Below, in pieces: positions 8,047-16,892 of a DNA stretch of 64,000 nucleotides (the stretch's first letter is position 1; every line of letters begins with the position of its first letter). Position numbers and translations under genes: made by a program. The DNA comes from Mycolicibacterium sp. YH-1 (GTDB taxonomy: Bacteria > Actinomycetota > Actinomycetes > Mycobacteriales > Mycobacteriaceae): contig NZ_CP092915.1 of the NCBI RefSeq assembly GCF_022557175.1, positions 4,402,001 to 4,466,000 of the forward strand, in the 5' to 3' direction. Below the pieces are notes generated by a model. That model saw only the letters and a list, made by a program, of their open reading frames with translations. It ran no database searches and was not told where the DNA came from.

Positions 8047-10562
8047 GTAACGCGGCGGGCAACCGTTCGGCGATCGTGGTCGGCGCAGGCATCGGCGGGC
8101 TCACCGCTGCGGTGGCGCTACGGCAGGCCGGCTTCGACGTGACGTTGTGCGAACGCTCCCCCCACCTGCGGGCGGCTGGGTTCGGGTTGGCAGTGCAGAG
8201 CAACGCGATGCACGCGCTACGCACTCTGAACCTCGGGCTCGACGATGAGATGCTGCGGGCAGGCGGGCAGGTCACGACGTTCAGCTTCCGAGACACCAAG
8301 GGGAAGCTATTGCGGCGGCTCGACCTGACCCCGATCGACGATGCGCTAGGCGCACCATCGGTGGTGTTGGCGCGCAAGGATCTTCACGACATCCTCCTGC
8401 GGGCCGCGGGCAGCGGACTGCGTGTCGAGGCCGGCGCCGAGGCTGTGCGTTTCACCGAGACCGACGACGCCGTCGTACTGCATCTGGCCGACGGTCGCGC
8501 GCTGGAGGCCGATGTTCTGGTGGGTGCCGACGGCATCAACTCGGTGATCCGCACGCAATTGCACGGCGCCGCCGCACCGCGTCCCGGCGGGTTTGTCTGC
8601 TGGCTGGCACTCGCACCCTTCATGCCGGCCTCTCTACGCGAGGGCGAATCGATCCACTACTGGGGACGCGGTTCGCGGTTCGGCCTGCACGACTGCGGGA
8701 ACGACTCGATCTACTGGTGGGCCACCATGCCGGCCGAGCCCGAGCTCGCGGCGAACTGGCCGCATGGCAAGGATGACCTCCAGCAGCGCTTCGCCGACTG
8801 GTGCCCGGACGTCAACGAGATCATCGCCCGCACAGAAGAATCCGCCATCCTCGCGGTTCCTGCGCTGGATCGCCCACCCCTGAGCCGGTGGGGAACCCGC
8901 CGTGTGACGCTGCTCGGTGACGCCGCGCACCCGATGCTGCCGAGCCTCGGGCAAGGGGCCAACTCGGCGATCGAGGACGCGGTGGTGCTCGGGCACGCGC
9001 TGGCCGGCTACCGCGATCCCCGGTCGGCTCTGCAGGCTTACGAACGGCGCCGGCTCCCCCGGACGACGGATCTCGTCGACGGTTCGCTGTCGCTGGGGCG
9101 CATCGAGCAGAGCAGCAACCGCGCGACGGTCACCACCCGCAGCCGAATCATCCGGCATGCGCCTGACAGCAGGGTGCTCGACTTCATGTCGAAACCGATG
9201 ACGTGGCCCGGATTCGGCGACGGCGGTCCCGGTGCGGGCCTTCCGCGCCCGTTGTCGGCGCTGGAGCGCTGGCACTGGACGGCCGACCGGGTATCGCCGC
9301 TGAACATCGGTGCCAGGGTCCGTATCGAGGGTCGCCTCGACCCCTCCGAGGTACGCGCCGCTCTGGACGCGCTGGTGCGCCGCCACCCGCTGCTGCGGGT
9401 GGCGGTTCGCCATCGCAAGGGCGGTCTCTCGTTCGTCCCGGGAGTGCCGCGTGCGGTTCCGCTGCGCCTCGTCGGCGAGGGATCGTGGCGCACGGAGATC
9501 GACCACGAGCTGCGCGAGCCACTCGATGCAGACGGCCCATTGCTGCGGGCCACGTTGATAACCGTCGAGCCCGATGTGCACGATCTGATCCTCACGTCGA
9601 CATACGCGCTGGCCGACGGGATTGCCATCGTGGCGCTGTGCCGTCAGGTGCTCGAGCTCGCCACCGACGGCGAGCCCGGCGGCTGGCGACCCGAGATCCC
9701 CGCACCTGTCGGCCCAGAAGACCTCATGCCCAACCAGTTTCGGGGGCTTCGCGGAAAGTGCCGGGCTCTGGGCCGGATGGCTGCCGATGCCATCGCCGGG
9801 AGCGACGGCGTCTCGATGGAACGACTGCCCGCCGAGACATCCGTGCCGCCGCGCGAGCGGTGCACCCGGTTGGCGAATCGCGTCATCAGCGGCGATGAGT
9901 TCACGGCCCTTCTCGAAGGGTTCCGCACTCGGCGCATCCTTCCCGAGGCCGCCATCGCGACGGCGCTCGCCATCGCGGCGGCGGTCGACACCGACGCCCC
10001 CTCGGCAGGTTTCGCAGTCAGCGTCTCGGTGCCGTTCCGAGCCCATCTGACGAGATTGCCCGACCCCGATGCGACTGGCAGCTACCAGGCCATGGTGGCG
10101 CTCCCGGTTGCGTGCGCACCGGGACGGTCACTGTGGCAGACCGCCGCACCGTTCGACGACCGGCTCCGAAACGCGATCGACGCACGCCACCATCTGGCCA
10201 ACCTTCCACTGCTTGGCGTGATGGCGGCAGCCACGCCCAAGCACACCGACCGGATCGTCGCCGGACTGGACGGTCACGGTCCTGGCAACCTGTGCACCAG
10301 CGTGGTGGACACCAGCGATTTTCCCGCGCGCCTCGGCGACTGGTCGCTGTCAGGCGTTCACGTCGTCTCCGGGATGTCCATCAGCGGCTACCTCATGCTG
10401 TACGCCACCGTGGGGCGAGACGAGCTGTCGTTGAACCTCGGTTACGTCGACGGCATCATCTCACCGGCGCGCGCAGAGGAGCTGATCGAGAACACCGCCT
10501 CCGCATTGCGCAGTGCCGTATCCGAGATCGCGACAGCCGCGCCGATCGGTGTCGACAGCTAG
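8043..10562 (+). CDS. FAD-dependent monooxygenase fused to a degenerate condensation-like domain
   Basis: Fusion protein of 839 residues. The N-terminal part (about 1-385) is a PHBH/UbiH-fold flavin monooxygenase: dinucleotide motif GAGIGG near 15-20 and the FAD motif GDAAHPMLPSLGQGAN near 294. The C-terminal part (about 395-839) resembles a condensation/PapA-type acyltransferase domain (LSALERWHW; RRHPLLRVAV), but the HHxxxDG motif is replaced by TYALADG near 520, so the catalytic His is missing. Translation starts at a TTG overlapping the synthetase stop (TTGA), with GGAG seven bases upstream, so the two genes are coupled. Likely role: oxidising the nascent or released peptide, with the second domain docking to a carrier protein or acting non-canonically. 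The substrate is unknown. Confidence 0.8.
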   Translation: MSNAAGNRSAIVVGAGIGGLTAAVALRQAGFDVTLCERSPHLRAAGFGLAVQSNAMHALRTLNLGLDDEMLRAGGQVTTFSFRDTKGKLLRRLDLTPIDDALGAPSVVLARKDLHDILLRAAGSGLRVEAGAEAVRFTETDDAVVLHLADGRALEADVLVGADGINSVIRTQLHGAAAPRPGGFVCWLALAPFMPASLREGESIHYWGRGSRFGLHDCGNDSIYWWATMPAEPELAANWPHGKDDLQQRFADWCPDVNEIIARTEESAILAVPALDRPPLSRWGTRRVTLLGDAAHPMLPSLGQGANSAIEDAVVLGHALAGYRDPRSALQAYERRRLPRTTDLVDGSLSLGRIEQSSNRATVTTRSRIIRHAPDSRVLDFMSKPMTWPGFGDGGPGAGLPRPLSALERWHWTADRVSPLNIGARVRIEGRLDPSEVRAALDALVRRHPLLRVAVRHRKGGLSFVPGVPRAVPLRLVGEGSWRTEIDHELREPLDADGPLLRATLITVEPDVHDLILTSTYALADGIAIVALCRQVLELATDGEPGGWRPEIPAPVGPEDLMPNQFRGLRGKCRALGRMAADAIAGSDGVSMERLPAETSVPPRERCTRLANRVISGDEFTALLEGFRTRRILPEAAIATALAIAAAVDTDAPSAGFAVSVSVPFRAHLTRLPDPDATGSYQAMVALPVACAPGRSLWQTAAPFDDRLRNAIDARHHLANLPLLGVMAAATPKHTDRIVAGLDGHGPGNLCTSVVDTSDFPARLGDWSLSGVHVVSGMSISGYLMLYATVGRDELSLNLGYVDGIISPARAEELIENTASALRSAVSEIATAAPIGVDS

Positions 10563-10563
10563 T

Positions 10564-10581
10564 CGAGTCGGCGTCGACTCG
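10564..10581. terminator. Short hairpin after the synthetase operon
   Basis: A 7-bp perfect stem (CGAGTCG / CGACTCG) with a four-base loop begins two bases after the monooxygenase stop codon. There is no U-rich tail, as is common for mycobacterial hairpin terminators. It also sits between convergent transcripts. Confidence 0.4.
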
Positions 10582-10645
10582 CGTCCGTGAAACGCCGAGA
10601 ACCCCGCCTTTGTATGCGGCCTCCTCCCGTCAGCGTTCGGTGTGA

Positions 10646-11044
10646 CTAGTCGGGCGCTGCGAAGAACTCCAACGCAATGCCGTCGGGATCACGGAAGGAG
10701 ATGCCTGAGCCATAGTGAGCATGCTTGATCCCACCGTGCGCAATGCCCAATCCGTCCAGCCGCTTCTCCCAGGTGACCAGGTCGGCCTGCCGACAGGCGA
10801 AGGCGATGTGATCCAGACCTGGTTGTTCGGCACGGAATGTCTGGGTCGGACCCACACCGGTGTGCGTGTGCAGGCCGAACAGCATGCCGTTGTCGAGGGC
10901 GAAGACAGTGTGGTGAAAGGCTCCTGACTCCTCGTCCTCGTCGAGCACCGGGCCTGAGTCGAACAGGGCACTGTACCAACGGGTGCTCACCTCAAGGTCT
11001 GACACGGTCACCGCCACGTGTGCCAGTCCGGGAAATTGGCTCAT
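10646..11044 (-). CDS. VOC-family (glyoxalase/dioxygenase fold) protein
   Basis: 132-residue single-unit vicinal-oxygen-chelate protein: N-terminal HVAVTVSDLEVSTRWY, central HTVFALDNG and LDHIAFACRQ, C-terminal SFRDPDGIALEFF with the conserved metal-ligand Glu. Members act as glyoxalases, epimerases, ring-cleavage enzymes or resistance proteins. It is the last gene of the minus-strand catabolic operon, 42 bp after the thiolase, so a role in the same degradation pathway is likely, for example as an epimerase or lyase. The substrate cannot be read from the sequence. Confidence 0.75.
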   Translation of the reverse strand: MSQFPGLAHVAVTVSDLEVSTRWYSALFDSGPVLDEDEESGAFHHTVFALDNGMLFGLHTHTGVGPTQTFRAEQPGLDHIAFACRQADLVTWEKRLDGLGIAHGGIKHAHYGSGISFRDPDGIALEFFAAPD

Positions 11045-11086
11045 TATCGAATTCCTTTGCTGTGCATTGGTCGTGAGAAGCCCGGC

Positions 11087-12253
11087 TCAGGAGGGCAACC
11101 GCAGTAGCATCGCCTGCCCCTGACCGCCGCCGCCGCATATCGCGGCGACGCCGTATTCGACTGAGCGTTCACGCATTTCGAACGCGAGTGTCATGACAAG
11201 CCGGAAGCCGGATGCTCCGAGCGGATGGCCGAGGGCAACTGCGCCGCCGTTGACGTTGACGATACTGGTGTCGACGTCAAGTTCTCTCGCTGAGGCGACG
11301 ACGACGCCGGCGAAAGCCTCGTTGATCTCCCAGAGGCCGATATCCTTGATGCCGAGCCCGTTACGATCCAGCAAGGCACGGGCGGCCATCGCGGGCTTGA
11401 GGTGCAACGTCGCATCCGGTCCGGACACTACCGCGCGATCAGCGATCTCGACGATGGGGGCGATCCCCAACGACCGGGCGTTTCCGCTACTGGTCATGAT
11501 TCCCGCCGCACCTGCGTCAGACATCTGTGAGGAGTTGCCCGCCGTGATGGTGCCACCGGCAGCGAACGCGGGCCGAAGCCGTGCGAGCTTCTGCTCGTCT
11601 GTGTCAGGCCGGATTCCCTCGTCAGACTCGAGAACATCGGTCAGTGCGGTGATCTCGGACTTGAATCGACCGCATGCGGTCGCGGCGCCCGCACGTCGGT
11701 GACTGTCGGCAGCGAAGGCGTCCTGGTCGCCGCGCCCGATTCCCAGGGCAGAGTTGGCCTCCTCAGACAGCTCACCCATGCCGCTGTCGCTGACAGCGCA
11801 CCACAGCCCGTCAGTCACCAGCAGGTCCCGCATCTCTGTCGAGCCCACCTTTACTCCGGACCGCACGTCCAGCGCATGCGGAGCGCGGCTCATCGACTCG
11901 AAGCCACCGACCAGCGCCGTGGTCATCTCGCCCACCCGAATCAGGGTGGCACCCAGTCCGACTGCACTCATGGAGCCCAAGCAGACGTCGTTGATCGTGG
12001 TGCCGGGCACTGTTGCCGGCACACCCCCGCGGATCGCAGCGGAGCGAGCGGGGTTCTGGCCATTGCCGGCCTGCACGACGTTGCCAAGAAACGTGTGGTC
12101 GGGCAGGAGTTCGCCGTCGAACGTCCTCAGCGCAGCTTCTACCGCTCGCGCACCGAGTTCAACGCCACTCAGGTGCGACAGCGCGCCACCGAACTTGCCC
12201 ACTGGCGTGCGCGCTGCGGCGACGAGCACCGCCGCAGAGTCATCCAACATCAT
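11087..12253 (-). CDS. Thiolase (acetyl-CoA acetyltransferase family)
   Basis: 388-residue thiolase with the complete catalytic set: nucleophilic Cys91 in NDVCLGS, His343 in NGGAVALGHPLGASG and the proton-relay Cys373 in ICGGGGQGQA. It should cleave a 3-ketoacyl-CoA or condense two acyl-CoAs. Its ATG overlaps the stop of the MaoC gene (ATGA), so it belongs to the same operon as the MaoC hydratase, the Ltp-like protein and the acyl-CoA synthetase. The final thiolytic step of a catabolic pathway is the natural role. Confidence 0.88.
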   Translation of the reverse strand: MMLDDSAAVLVAAARTPVGKFGGALSHLSGVELGARAVEAALRTFDGELLPDHTFLGNVVQAGNGQNPARSAAIRGGVPATVPGTTINDVCLGSMSAVGLGATLIRVGEMTTALVGGFESMSRAPHALDVRSGVKVGSTEMRDLLVTDGLWCAVSDSGMGELSEEANSALGIGRGDQDAFAADSHRRAGAATACGRFKSEITALTDVLESDEGIRPDTDEQKLARLRPAFAAGGTITAGNSSQMSDAGAAGIMTSSGNARSLGIAPIVEIADRAVVSGPDATLHLKPAMAARALLDRNGLGIKDIGLWEINEAFAGVVVASARELDVDTSIVNVNGGAVALGHPLGASGFRLVMTLAFEMRERSVEYGVAAICGGGGQGQAMLLRLPS

Positions 12254-12690
12254 GCACCCCTCGTTGACATATCCATCGTGTAGCAGACCGCGGTGCCGTC
12301 GAGTACTACGGTGCCGTCGCCGCGGGTCACCGTTGTCTTCAGCTTGGTGATCGGCTTGTCCGCACGCGCCTCGGTAACCTCAACACGACCCGTTATTGTG
12401 TCACCCGGCCGCACTGGAGCCTTGAAATCCCAACTCACACTGAGGAACACCGTTCCCGGCCCCGGCAGCTCCTCGGCGACGACGGCGTTCAAGATGGCAC
12501 TGGTAATGCCGCCTTGGACCACAATCTCGCCGAAGCGCGACGCCTTCGCGGCAGCCTCGTCGTAGTGCAGCGGATTGCGGTCACCGCTGATGTCGGTGAA
12601 CAACGCGATATCGTTGTCACCGACGGTGCGGGACAACTCCGCCGTCTGGCCGACCTGAGGGGCGGCATATGTCGAACTCGTCATAGTCAT
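12250..12690 (-). CDS. MaoC-type (R)-specific enoyl-CoA hydratase
   Basis: 146-residue single hot-dog MaoC protein. The hydratase motif FTDISGDRNPLHYDE carries the catalytic Asp and His pair, followed by the G-G-I-T-S-A-I stretch typical of the family. It hydrates trans-enoyl-CoA to 3-hydroxyacyl-CoA. Its 5' end lies inside the 3' end of the upstream MFS gene (74-bp overlap in another frame). An AGAAGGAGA ribosome-binding site precedes the ATG at 12690; a second ATG two codons later is possible. The 3' end overlaps the thiolase start by ATGA. Confidence 0.85.
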   Translation of the reverse strand: MTMTSSTYAAPQVGQTAELSRTVGDNDIALFTDISGDRNPLHYDEAAAKASRFGEIVVQGGITSAILNAVVAEELPGPGTVFLSVSWDFKAPVRPGDTITGRVEVTEARADKPITKLKTTVTRGDGTVVLDGTAVCYTMDMSTRGA

Positions 12691-13891
12691 TCTCCTTCTG
12701 TTGGGGGTTGTTACGGCGCAATGCGTTCATCGCGAGTGCACCGGCGATGGGGCCAGGCGCGAGCAAGAGGAAGGCGTATTGCCATCCAACGACATTCGCG
12801 AAAATCGGAACGAACTGGATGGTCAGGACGGTCAGCGTGAACCCGATGGCGGTCTGTACGGTCAACGCGGTCCCGACGTAACGGGGGTCGACGGTCTCGC
12901 TGAGAGAGGTGGAGAACACTCCGGAGTCGGCGATGACCGATGCGCCCCAGACGAGCAGGAAGGCAACGAGGATTGGGGTGGAAACGGCGAAGAACAGAGG
13001 CGAAAGCAGGCAGCAGATGCCGCTGATGACCAACGCAACAACAGCTGCCGGTGGTCGACCGAATCTGTCCGACGCCCAGCCGCCGACCAAACAGCCGAAC
13101 ACCCCGGCCACACCTATCGCCAAGAACGTGACGATGCCGGTTGCCCAACCCAACTCGTCTCCGCGGTCCTCTCGGCCAGCTATGACGAAGACGGCCAACC
13201 AGGTCCACAGGGCATACAGCTCCCACATGTGACCGAAATACCCCAGGTTGGCCAGCCTTGGACCACGCTGGGTGAACATGGCAAGGGCGTAACGGGCGTT
13301 TGGTTTGACTGGTCTCGTGTCGAGGTTCGGGCCGGGCACTATCGCGCTCAGGGAGATGATGGCGGCGATCACGCTCAAGCCAGCGGCCGCTGCCATGATG
13401 GCTCGCCACGACAACGGCCCGAGTCCTCCAATCAGGTGCGGCAGTGCCGAGCCGAGCGTCAGCGCTCCCAGCAGCACGCCGAATGCACGGCCGCGTTGCG
13501 CCGGGCTCGACCACGACGCGGTGAGCTTCATCCCGATTGGATAGATCCCGGCGAGGAACACGCCGGTCGCGAACCGCAGCGGTATGGCGGTACTGAGCCC
13601 GCCGGCGAACAACGCCAGCACGATGGTGCACCCCCCGGCACCCAAAGCGCTTGCCGCCATGACGGATTGCGGTCGGATGCGGTCAGCGAGATTGAGCGCC
13701 GTGGAAGCCAGCGCCCCGACGACGAACCCGATTTGCACCGACGCCGTCAGCCAGGTGGCCGAGGCAGAAGTTAGGTTCCATTCGATCCGGAGGCTCGGCA
13801 CCACCGCGGTGGCTGAGAACCAGACACTCAGCCCGAGTACCTGAACGAGCGCCACAAGCGCCAGCTGACGGCCTCTCGGGGATAACTTCAC
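12617..13891 (-). CDS. Major facilitator superfamily transporter
   Basis: 424-residue membrane protein with about 12 hydrophobic segments, starting VQVLGLSVWFSATAVVPSL and containing a GWASDRFGRPP cytoplasmic-loop motif. The start is GTG; GAGGTG serves as ribosome-binding site and overlaps the stop of the preceding transporter gene nine bases upstream. The C-terminal about 25 residues (beginning RRNNPQQKEN) overlap the MaoC start and may be poorly conserved. As part of the catabolic operon it probably imports a pathway substrate or exports an intermediate; the substrate is unknown. Confidence 0.82.
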   Translation of the reverse strand: MKLSPRGRQLALVALVQVLGLSVWFSATAVVPSLRIEWNLTSASATWLTASVQIGFVVGALASTALNLADRIRPQSVMAASALGAGGCTIVLALFAGGLSTAIPLRFATGVFLAGIYPIGMKLTASWSSPAQRGRAFGVLLGALTLGSALPHLIGGLGPLSWRAIMAAAAGLSVIAAIISLSAIVPGPNLDTRPVKPNARYALAMFTQRGPRLANLGYFGHMWELYALWTWLAVFVIAGREDRGDELGWATGIVTFLAIGVAGVFGCLVGGWASDRFGRPPAAVVALVISGICCLLSPLFFAVSTPILVAFLLVWGASVIADSGVFSTSLSETVDPRYVGTALTVQTAIGFTLTVLTIQFVPIFANVVGWQYAFLLLAPGPIAGALAMNALRRNNPQQKENDYDEFDICRPSGRPDGGVVPHRR

Positions 13892-13900
13892 GGGTTCACC

Positions 13901-15286
13901 TCAGGCCACGGCGCTAGTGGTCGCCTTGGCATTTGTCTGAGTGGCCGGGTTCTCCTCGTGCAGATCGGCCGAACCGAGGGCGCCCTCGCATCGATTGCCC
14001 CGGTGGGTCTCCGGTGAGAACACGGTCGCCAGCACGGTGATCAGGCTGAGTCCCACCATGTATAACGCAATGGGCCAGGGCCGATTGTCGGCGAGACCGA
14101 GCAGTAGGACTGCGAGCACCGGTGAGAGACCGCCGGCCAGGAGTGACGCCGTCTGATAGCCGACTGAGGCACCGGTGTACCGCAGTTCAGGCTCGAATAG
14201 TTCGGACATGAAAGCCGCCTGCGGGCCGTACATCAGGTCGTGGAAGATCAGGCTGATGACGATCGATCCCCAGATCAACAGTGAACTCTTGGTGTCCATC
14301 AGCAGGAAGAACGGGAAGGCGAACGCTCCGGACAGCACCGCGCCGATCAGGTAGACCCTGCGCCGTCCGTACAAGTCGGACAGATGGCCTGCGAACAGCA
14401 GGGTGAAGAGGCTGACGGCCGATGCGACGAGCACGCCGATAAGAGCAGTCGAGCGGGGAAGATGGAGCACGGTGGTGATGTAGGTCAAGGCGAAGACGGT
14501 GATGACGTAGAAGATCGCGTTCTGCGACATCTTGATCCCAATCGCCAGGAGAACCTGGCGCCACTGGGTGCGAAAGACTTCGAGGATCGGGTATTTGGCG
14601 ATTTGGCCGTCTTCCTTCGCCTTTCGGAAGTCCGGCGTCTCCTCCATCTTGAGACGGATGACTAGTCCGACGGCGATGAGCGCTGCCGAGCCGAGGAAAC
14701 CCACGCGCCAACCCCAGGCCATGAACGCCGCATCCGAGAGGGTCATGGTCAGGGTCATGAAGACACCGTTGGCAAGTAACAGTCCGGCCGGGACGCCCGC
14801 TTGCGGCCAGGCACCCGCGAGCCCTCGCCGGGTCGGCGGTGCGTGTTCGACCGCGACGAGCACCGCACCGCCCCATTCGCCGCCCACCCCGAAGCCCTGC
14901 ACGATGCGCATTGCGAGCAGCAGGATCGGTGCCCAGACGCCGATACTCTCGAACGTCGGCAGTACGCCGATCAGCGTCGTCGCGACACCCATGACCATCA
15001 GTGAGGTGACCAGCATCGCCTTCCGGCCGATTCGATCACCGAAGTGTCCCATGACGATTCCACCCAGTGGGCGGGCAATGAATCCGGCGGAGTAGGTGAG
15101 CAGCGCCAGCAGCGTGCCCGTTAGCGGTGAGTAGGAGGGAAAGAACAACTTGGGAAAGACGAGGGCCGCTGCCGTTCCGTAGAGGTAGAAGTCGTACCAC
15201 TCGATGGTGGTGCCGATGAAGCTACCCAGCCGTGCCCGCCGCTCGTTGGTTGCGGGGGCAGGCGCCGTTGCCATGGCCGTGGTCAT
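13901..15286 (-). CDS. MFS transporter of the metabolite:H+ symporter (MHS) family
   Basis: 461-residue transporter with the hallmark N-terminus of MHS symporters (shikimate, citrate/proline-betaine type): IGTTIEWYDFYLYGTAAAL, then FFPSYSPLTGTLLALLTY and GHFGDRIGRKAML. The second half contains the loop GHLSDLYGRRRVYL. These proteins couple uptake of organic acids or betaines to protons. The ATG overlaps the stop of the OB-fold gene (ATGA). Two adjacent permeases in one operon suggest uptake plus efflux, or two related substrates. Confidence 0.85.
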   Translation of the reverse strand: MTTAMATAPAPATNERRARLGSFIGTTIEWYDFYLYGTAAALVFPKLFFPSYSPLTGTLLALLTYSAGFIARPLGGIVMGHFGDRIGRKAMLVTSLMVMGVATTLIGVLPTFESIGVWAPILLLAMRIVQGFGVGGEWGGAVLVAVEHAPPTRRGLAGAWPQAGVPAGLLLANGVFMTLTMTLSDAAFMAWGWRVGFLGSAALIAVGLVIRLKMEETPDFRKAKEDGQIAKYPILEVFRTQWRQVLLAIGIKMSQNAIFYVITVFALTYITTVLHLPRSTALIGVLVASAVSLFTLLFAGHLSDLYGRRRVYLIGAVLSGAFAFPFFLLMDTKSSLLIWGSIVISLIFHDLMYGPQAAFMSELFEPELRYTGASVGYQTASLLAGGLSPVLAVLLLGLADNRPWPIALYMVGLSLITVLATVFSPETHRGNRCEGALGSADLHEENPATQTNAKATTSAVA

Positions 15287-15732
15287 GATTCTCCGATCTC
15301 TTGAGGGACGACGGGTGCGAACTGCAACGGCGGTTGGCTGTCACGCACAGTGGTGACGAGCTGTACCCGTTGGCCGACATGAACTGCATCGCTGGGACAG
15401 TCGACGACGTTGGTCATCAGTCGCGGGCCCTCGTCGAGTTCGACAAGCGCGAGCACGTAGGGCGTCTCGTCACCCCATGCCGGGTGTCCCGGCATACCGA
15501 CAACGGTGAACGTCCACACCGTGCCGGTGCCCCGGGCTCGCACCCAGGAGAGATCCTCCGACCAACACTTCCGGCAGAGCGCAGCCGGGTAATGCTGGCA
15601 GTGACCGCAGAGGGTGCAGCGCTGGATGAGCAACTGACCTCGTGATGCGCACTGCCAGTAGTGTTCAGTGAGCGCGGTGGTGACTGGCCCAGGCTTGCTG
15701 ATCGTCGGACTAGTCGCGGCGGTAGTGGTCAT
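15283..15732 (-). CDS. Zn-ribbon/OB-fold (DUF35-type) acyl-CoA binding partner
   Basis: 149-residue protein. The N-terminal rubredoxin-like zinc ribbon has CTLCGHCQHYP and CRKCW. An OB fold follows, with the family motif GTVWTFTVV near the junction, then PYVLALVELDEGPRLMTNVV. Proteins of this family act as obligate partners of Ltp-type thiolase-like enzymes, as ChsH2 does with Ltp2 in steroid side-chain cleavage. The start is set by a GGAGGAG site seven bases upstream and an ATGA overlap with the preceding Ltp-like gene, exactly the expected partner. Confidence 0.85.
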   Translation of the reverse strand: MTTTAATSPTISKPGPVTTALTEHYWQCASRGQLLIQRCTLCGHCQHYPAALCRKCWSEDLSWVRARGTGTVWTFTVVGMPGHPAWGDETPYVLALVELDEGPRLMTNVVDCPSDAVHVGQRVQLVTTVRDSQPPLQFAPVVPQEIGES

Positions 15733-16892
15733 GTGCCTGCTCCTCCCAGGATGAGAGCGACTTCCTCGCTCATCGTCGCGCCGTTGCCGGTCACCAATGC
15801 GATCTCGACGTCGTCGACTTGGCGTGGACCCGCGTCGTGGCGCAGTTGTCGTACAGCCTCGGTGATATGGCTCATTCCGCCTGCGAGATCGGCCTGGCCA
15901 CAGGCCAGCTGACCCCCATGGGTGTTCACCGGCAGCGAACTGGTCGCAGAGAAGTCGTGCTCGGCAACCCATTGACCTCCTTCGCCTTTGGCGCAGATTC
16001 CGGCGTCCTCCGCCGTGATCGCGACAACGATTGAGTAGCAGTCGTAGATCGACATCAGGTCGAGGTCGCGCGGGCCGACACCGGCGGCGCGATAGGCGTG
16101 CTCGACGGCAGGCGCGATGGGCGATGTCGTCAGACGGGGAGCCTGGCTCAGTGCACGGTGGGTGACCTTCTCACCCGCGCCGAGGAGGTAGACCGGCGGG
16201 TGCGGGCTCGACTGTGCCCGATCGGCAGCCGTCACCACGAACGCGGCCCCGCCGCCGCAGGGCATCACGACGTCGTACAGATGCAGTGGCGACATCACCA
16301 TCGGTGAGGCGAGCACGTCGGCCACCGTGATCGACTTGCCGTAGAACACCGCATCCGGATTCAGTTGCGCGTTGGCCCGTTCCTTGACCGCCACGTGGGC
16401 CAACTGTTCTTCGGTGGTGCCGAATTCAGCCATATGCTGCTGCGCGATCATCGCGTAGGCCTGATTGGCTCCGCTGGCACCGTAGGGGACGTCGAATTCC
16501 CGAATGGGATTGCGGTTGGCCGAACGCGGGACGTTTCGGGGGTCGCGGGAGTTGCCCAGGACGCACAGGACGGTCGTGCACATTCCGGCGTTGATCGCCG
16601 CTGCAGCCCGCCACAGCATCCCGGCGCCGGTCGCACCACCGAGGTCAACGATATCGGCGAATTGTGGCTCCAGGCCGAGATATTCGGCCACGGTGGCAGG
16701 GACGTGCTGGGGCGTCTCACCCACCTGCGGCCCGCACATCAAGCCGTCGATGGCTGATCGGGTCAATCCGCTGTCGGCGACTGCCAGTCGGCACGCCCGC
16801 GCGATCATCTCGAGCGTGGTGACACCCTCGGTTGTGCGCTGCGGCGGGAGTTCGGCAACGCCGATCACGGCAGCGTGTGGTCGCCGACTCAT
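15729..16892 (-). CDS. Ltp-type thiolase-like protein (lipid-transfer / aldolase family)
   Basis: 387-residue thiolase-fold protein of the SCP-x/Ltp class. Where true thiolases have the nucleophilic Cys this one reads GGATGAGMLWRAA, so it is not a normal thiolase. The C-terminal region keeps SIYDCYS, PVNTHGGQLACGQ and GNGATMSEE, as in Ltp2-like retro-aldolases. It is followed immediately by its expected DUF35 partner (ATGA overlap) and overlaps the synthetase stop by four bases. Likely reaction: carbon-carbon cleavage (retro-aldol) or acyl transfer on a CoA ester in a degradation pathway. The substrate is unknown. Confidence 0.82.
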   Translation of the reverse strand: MSRRPHAAVIGVAELPPQRTTEGVTTLEMIARACRLAVADSGLTRSAIDGLMCGPQVGETPQHVPATVAEYLGLEPQFADIVDLGGATGAGMLWRAAAAINAGMCTTVLCVLGNSRDPRNVPRSANRNPIREFDVPYGASGANQAYAMIAQQHMAEFGTTEEQLAHVAVKERANAQLNPDAVFYGKSITVADVLASPMVMSPLHLYDVVMPCGGGAAFVVTAADRAQSSPHPPVYLLGAGEKVTHRALSQAPRLTTSPIAPAVEHAYRAAGVGPRDLDLMSIYDCYSIVVAITAEDAGICAKGEGGQWVAEHDFSATSSLPVNTHGGQLACGQADLAGGMSHITEAVRQLRHDAGPRQVDDVEIALVTGNGATMSEEVALILGGAGT

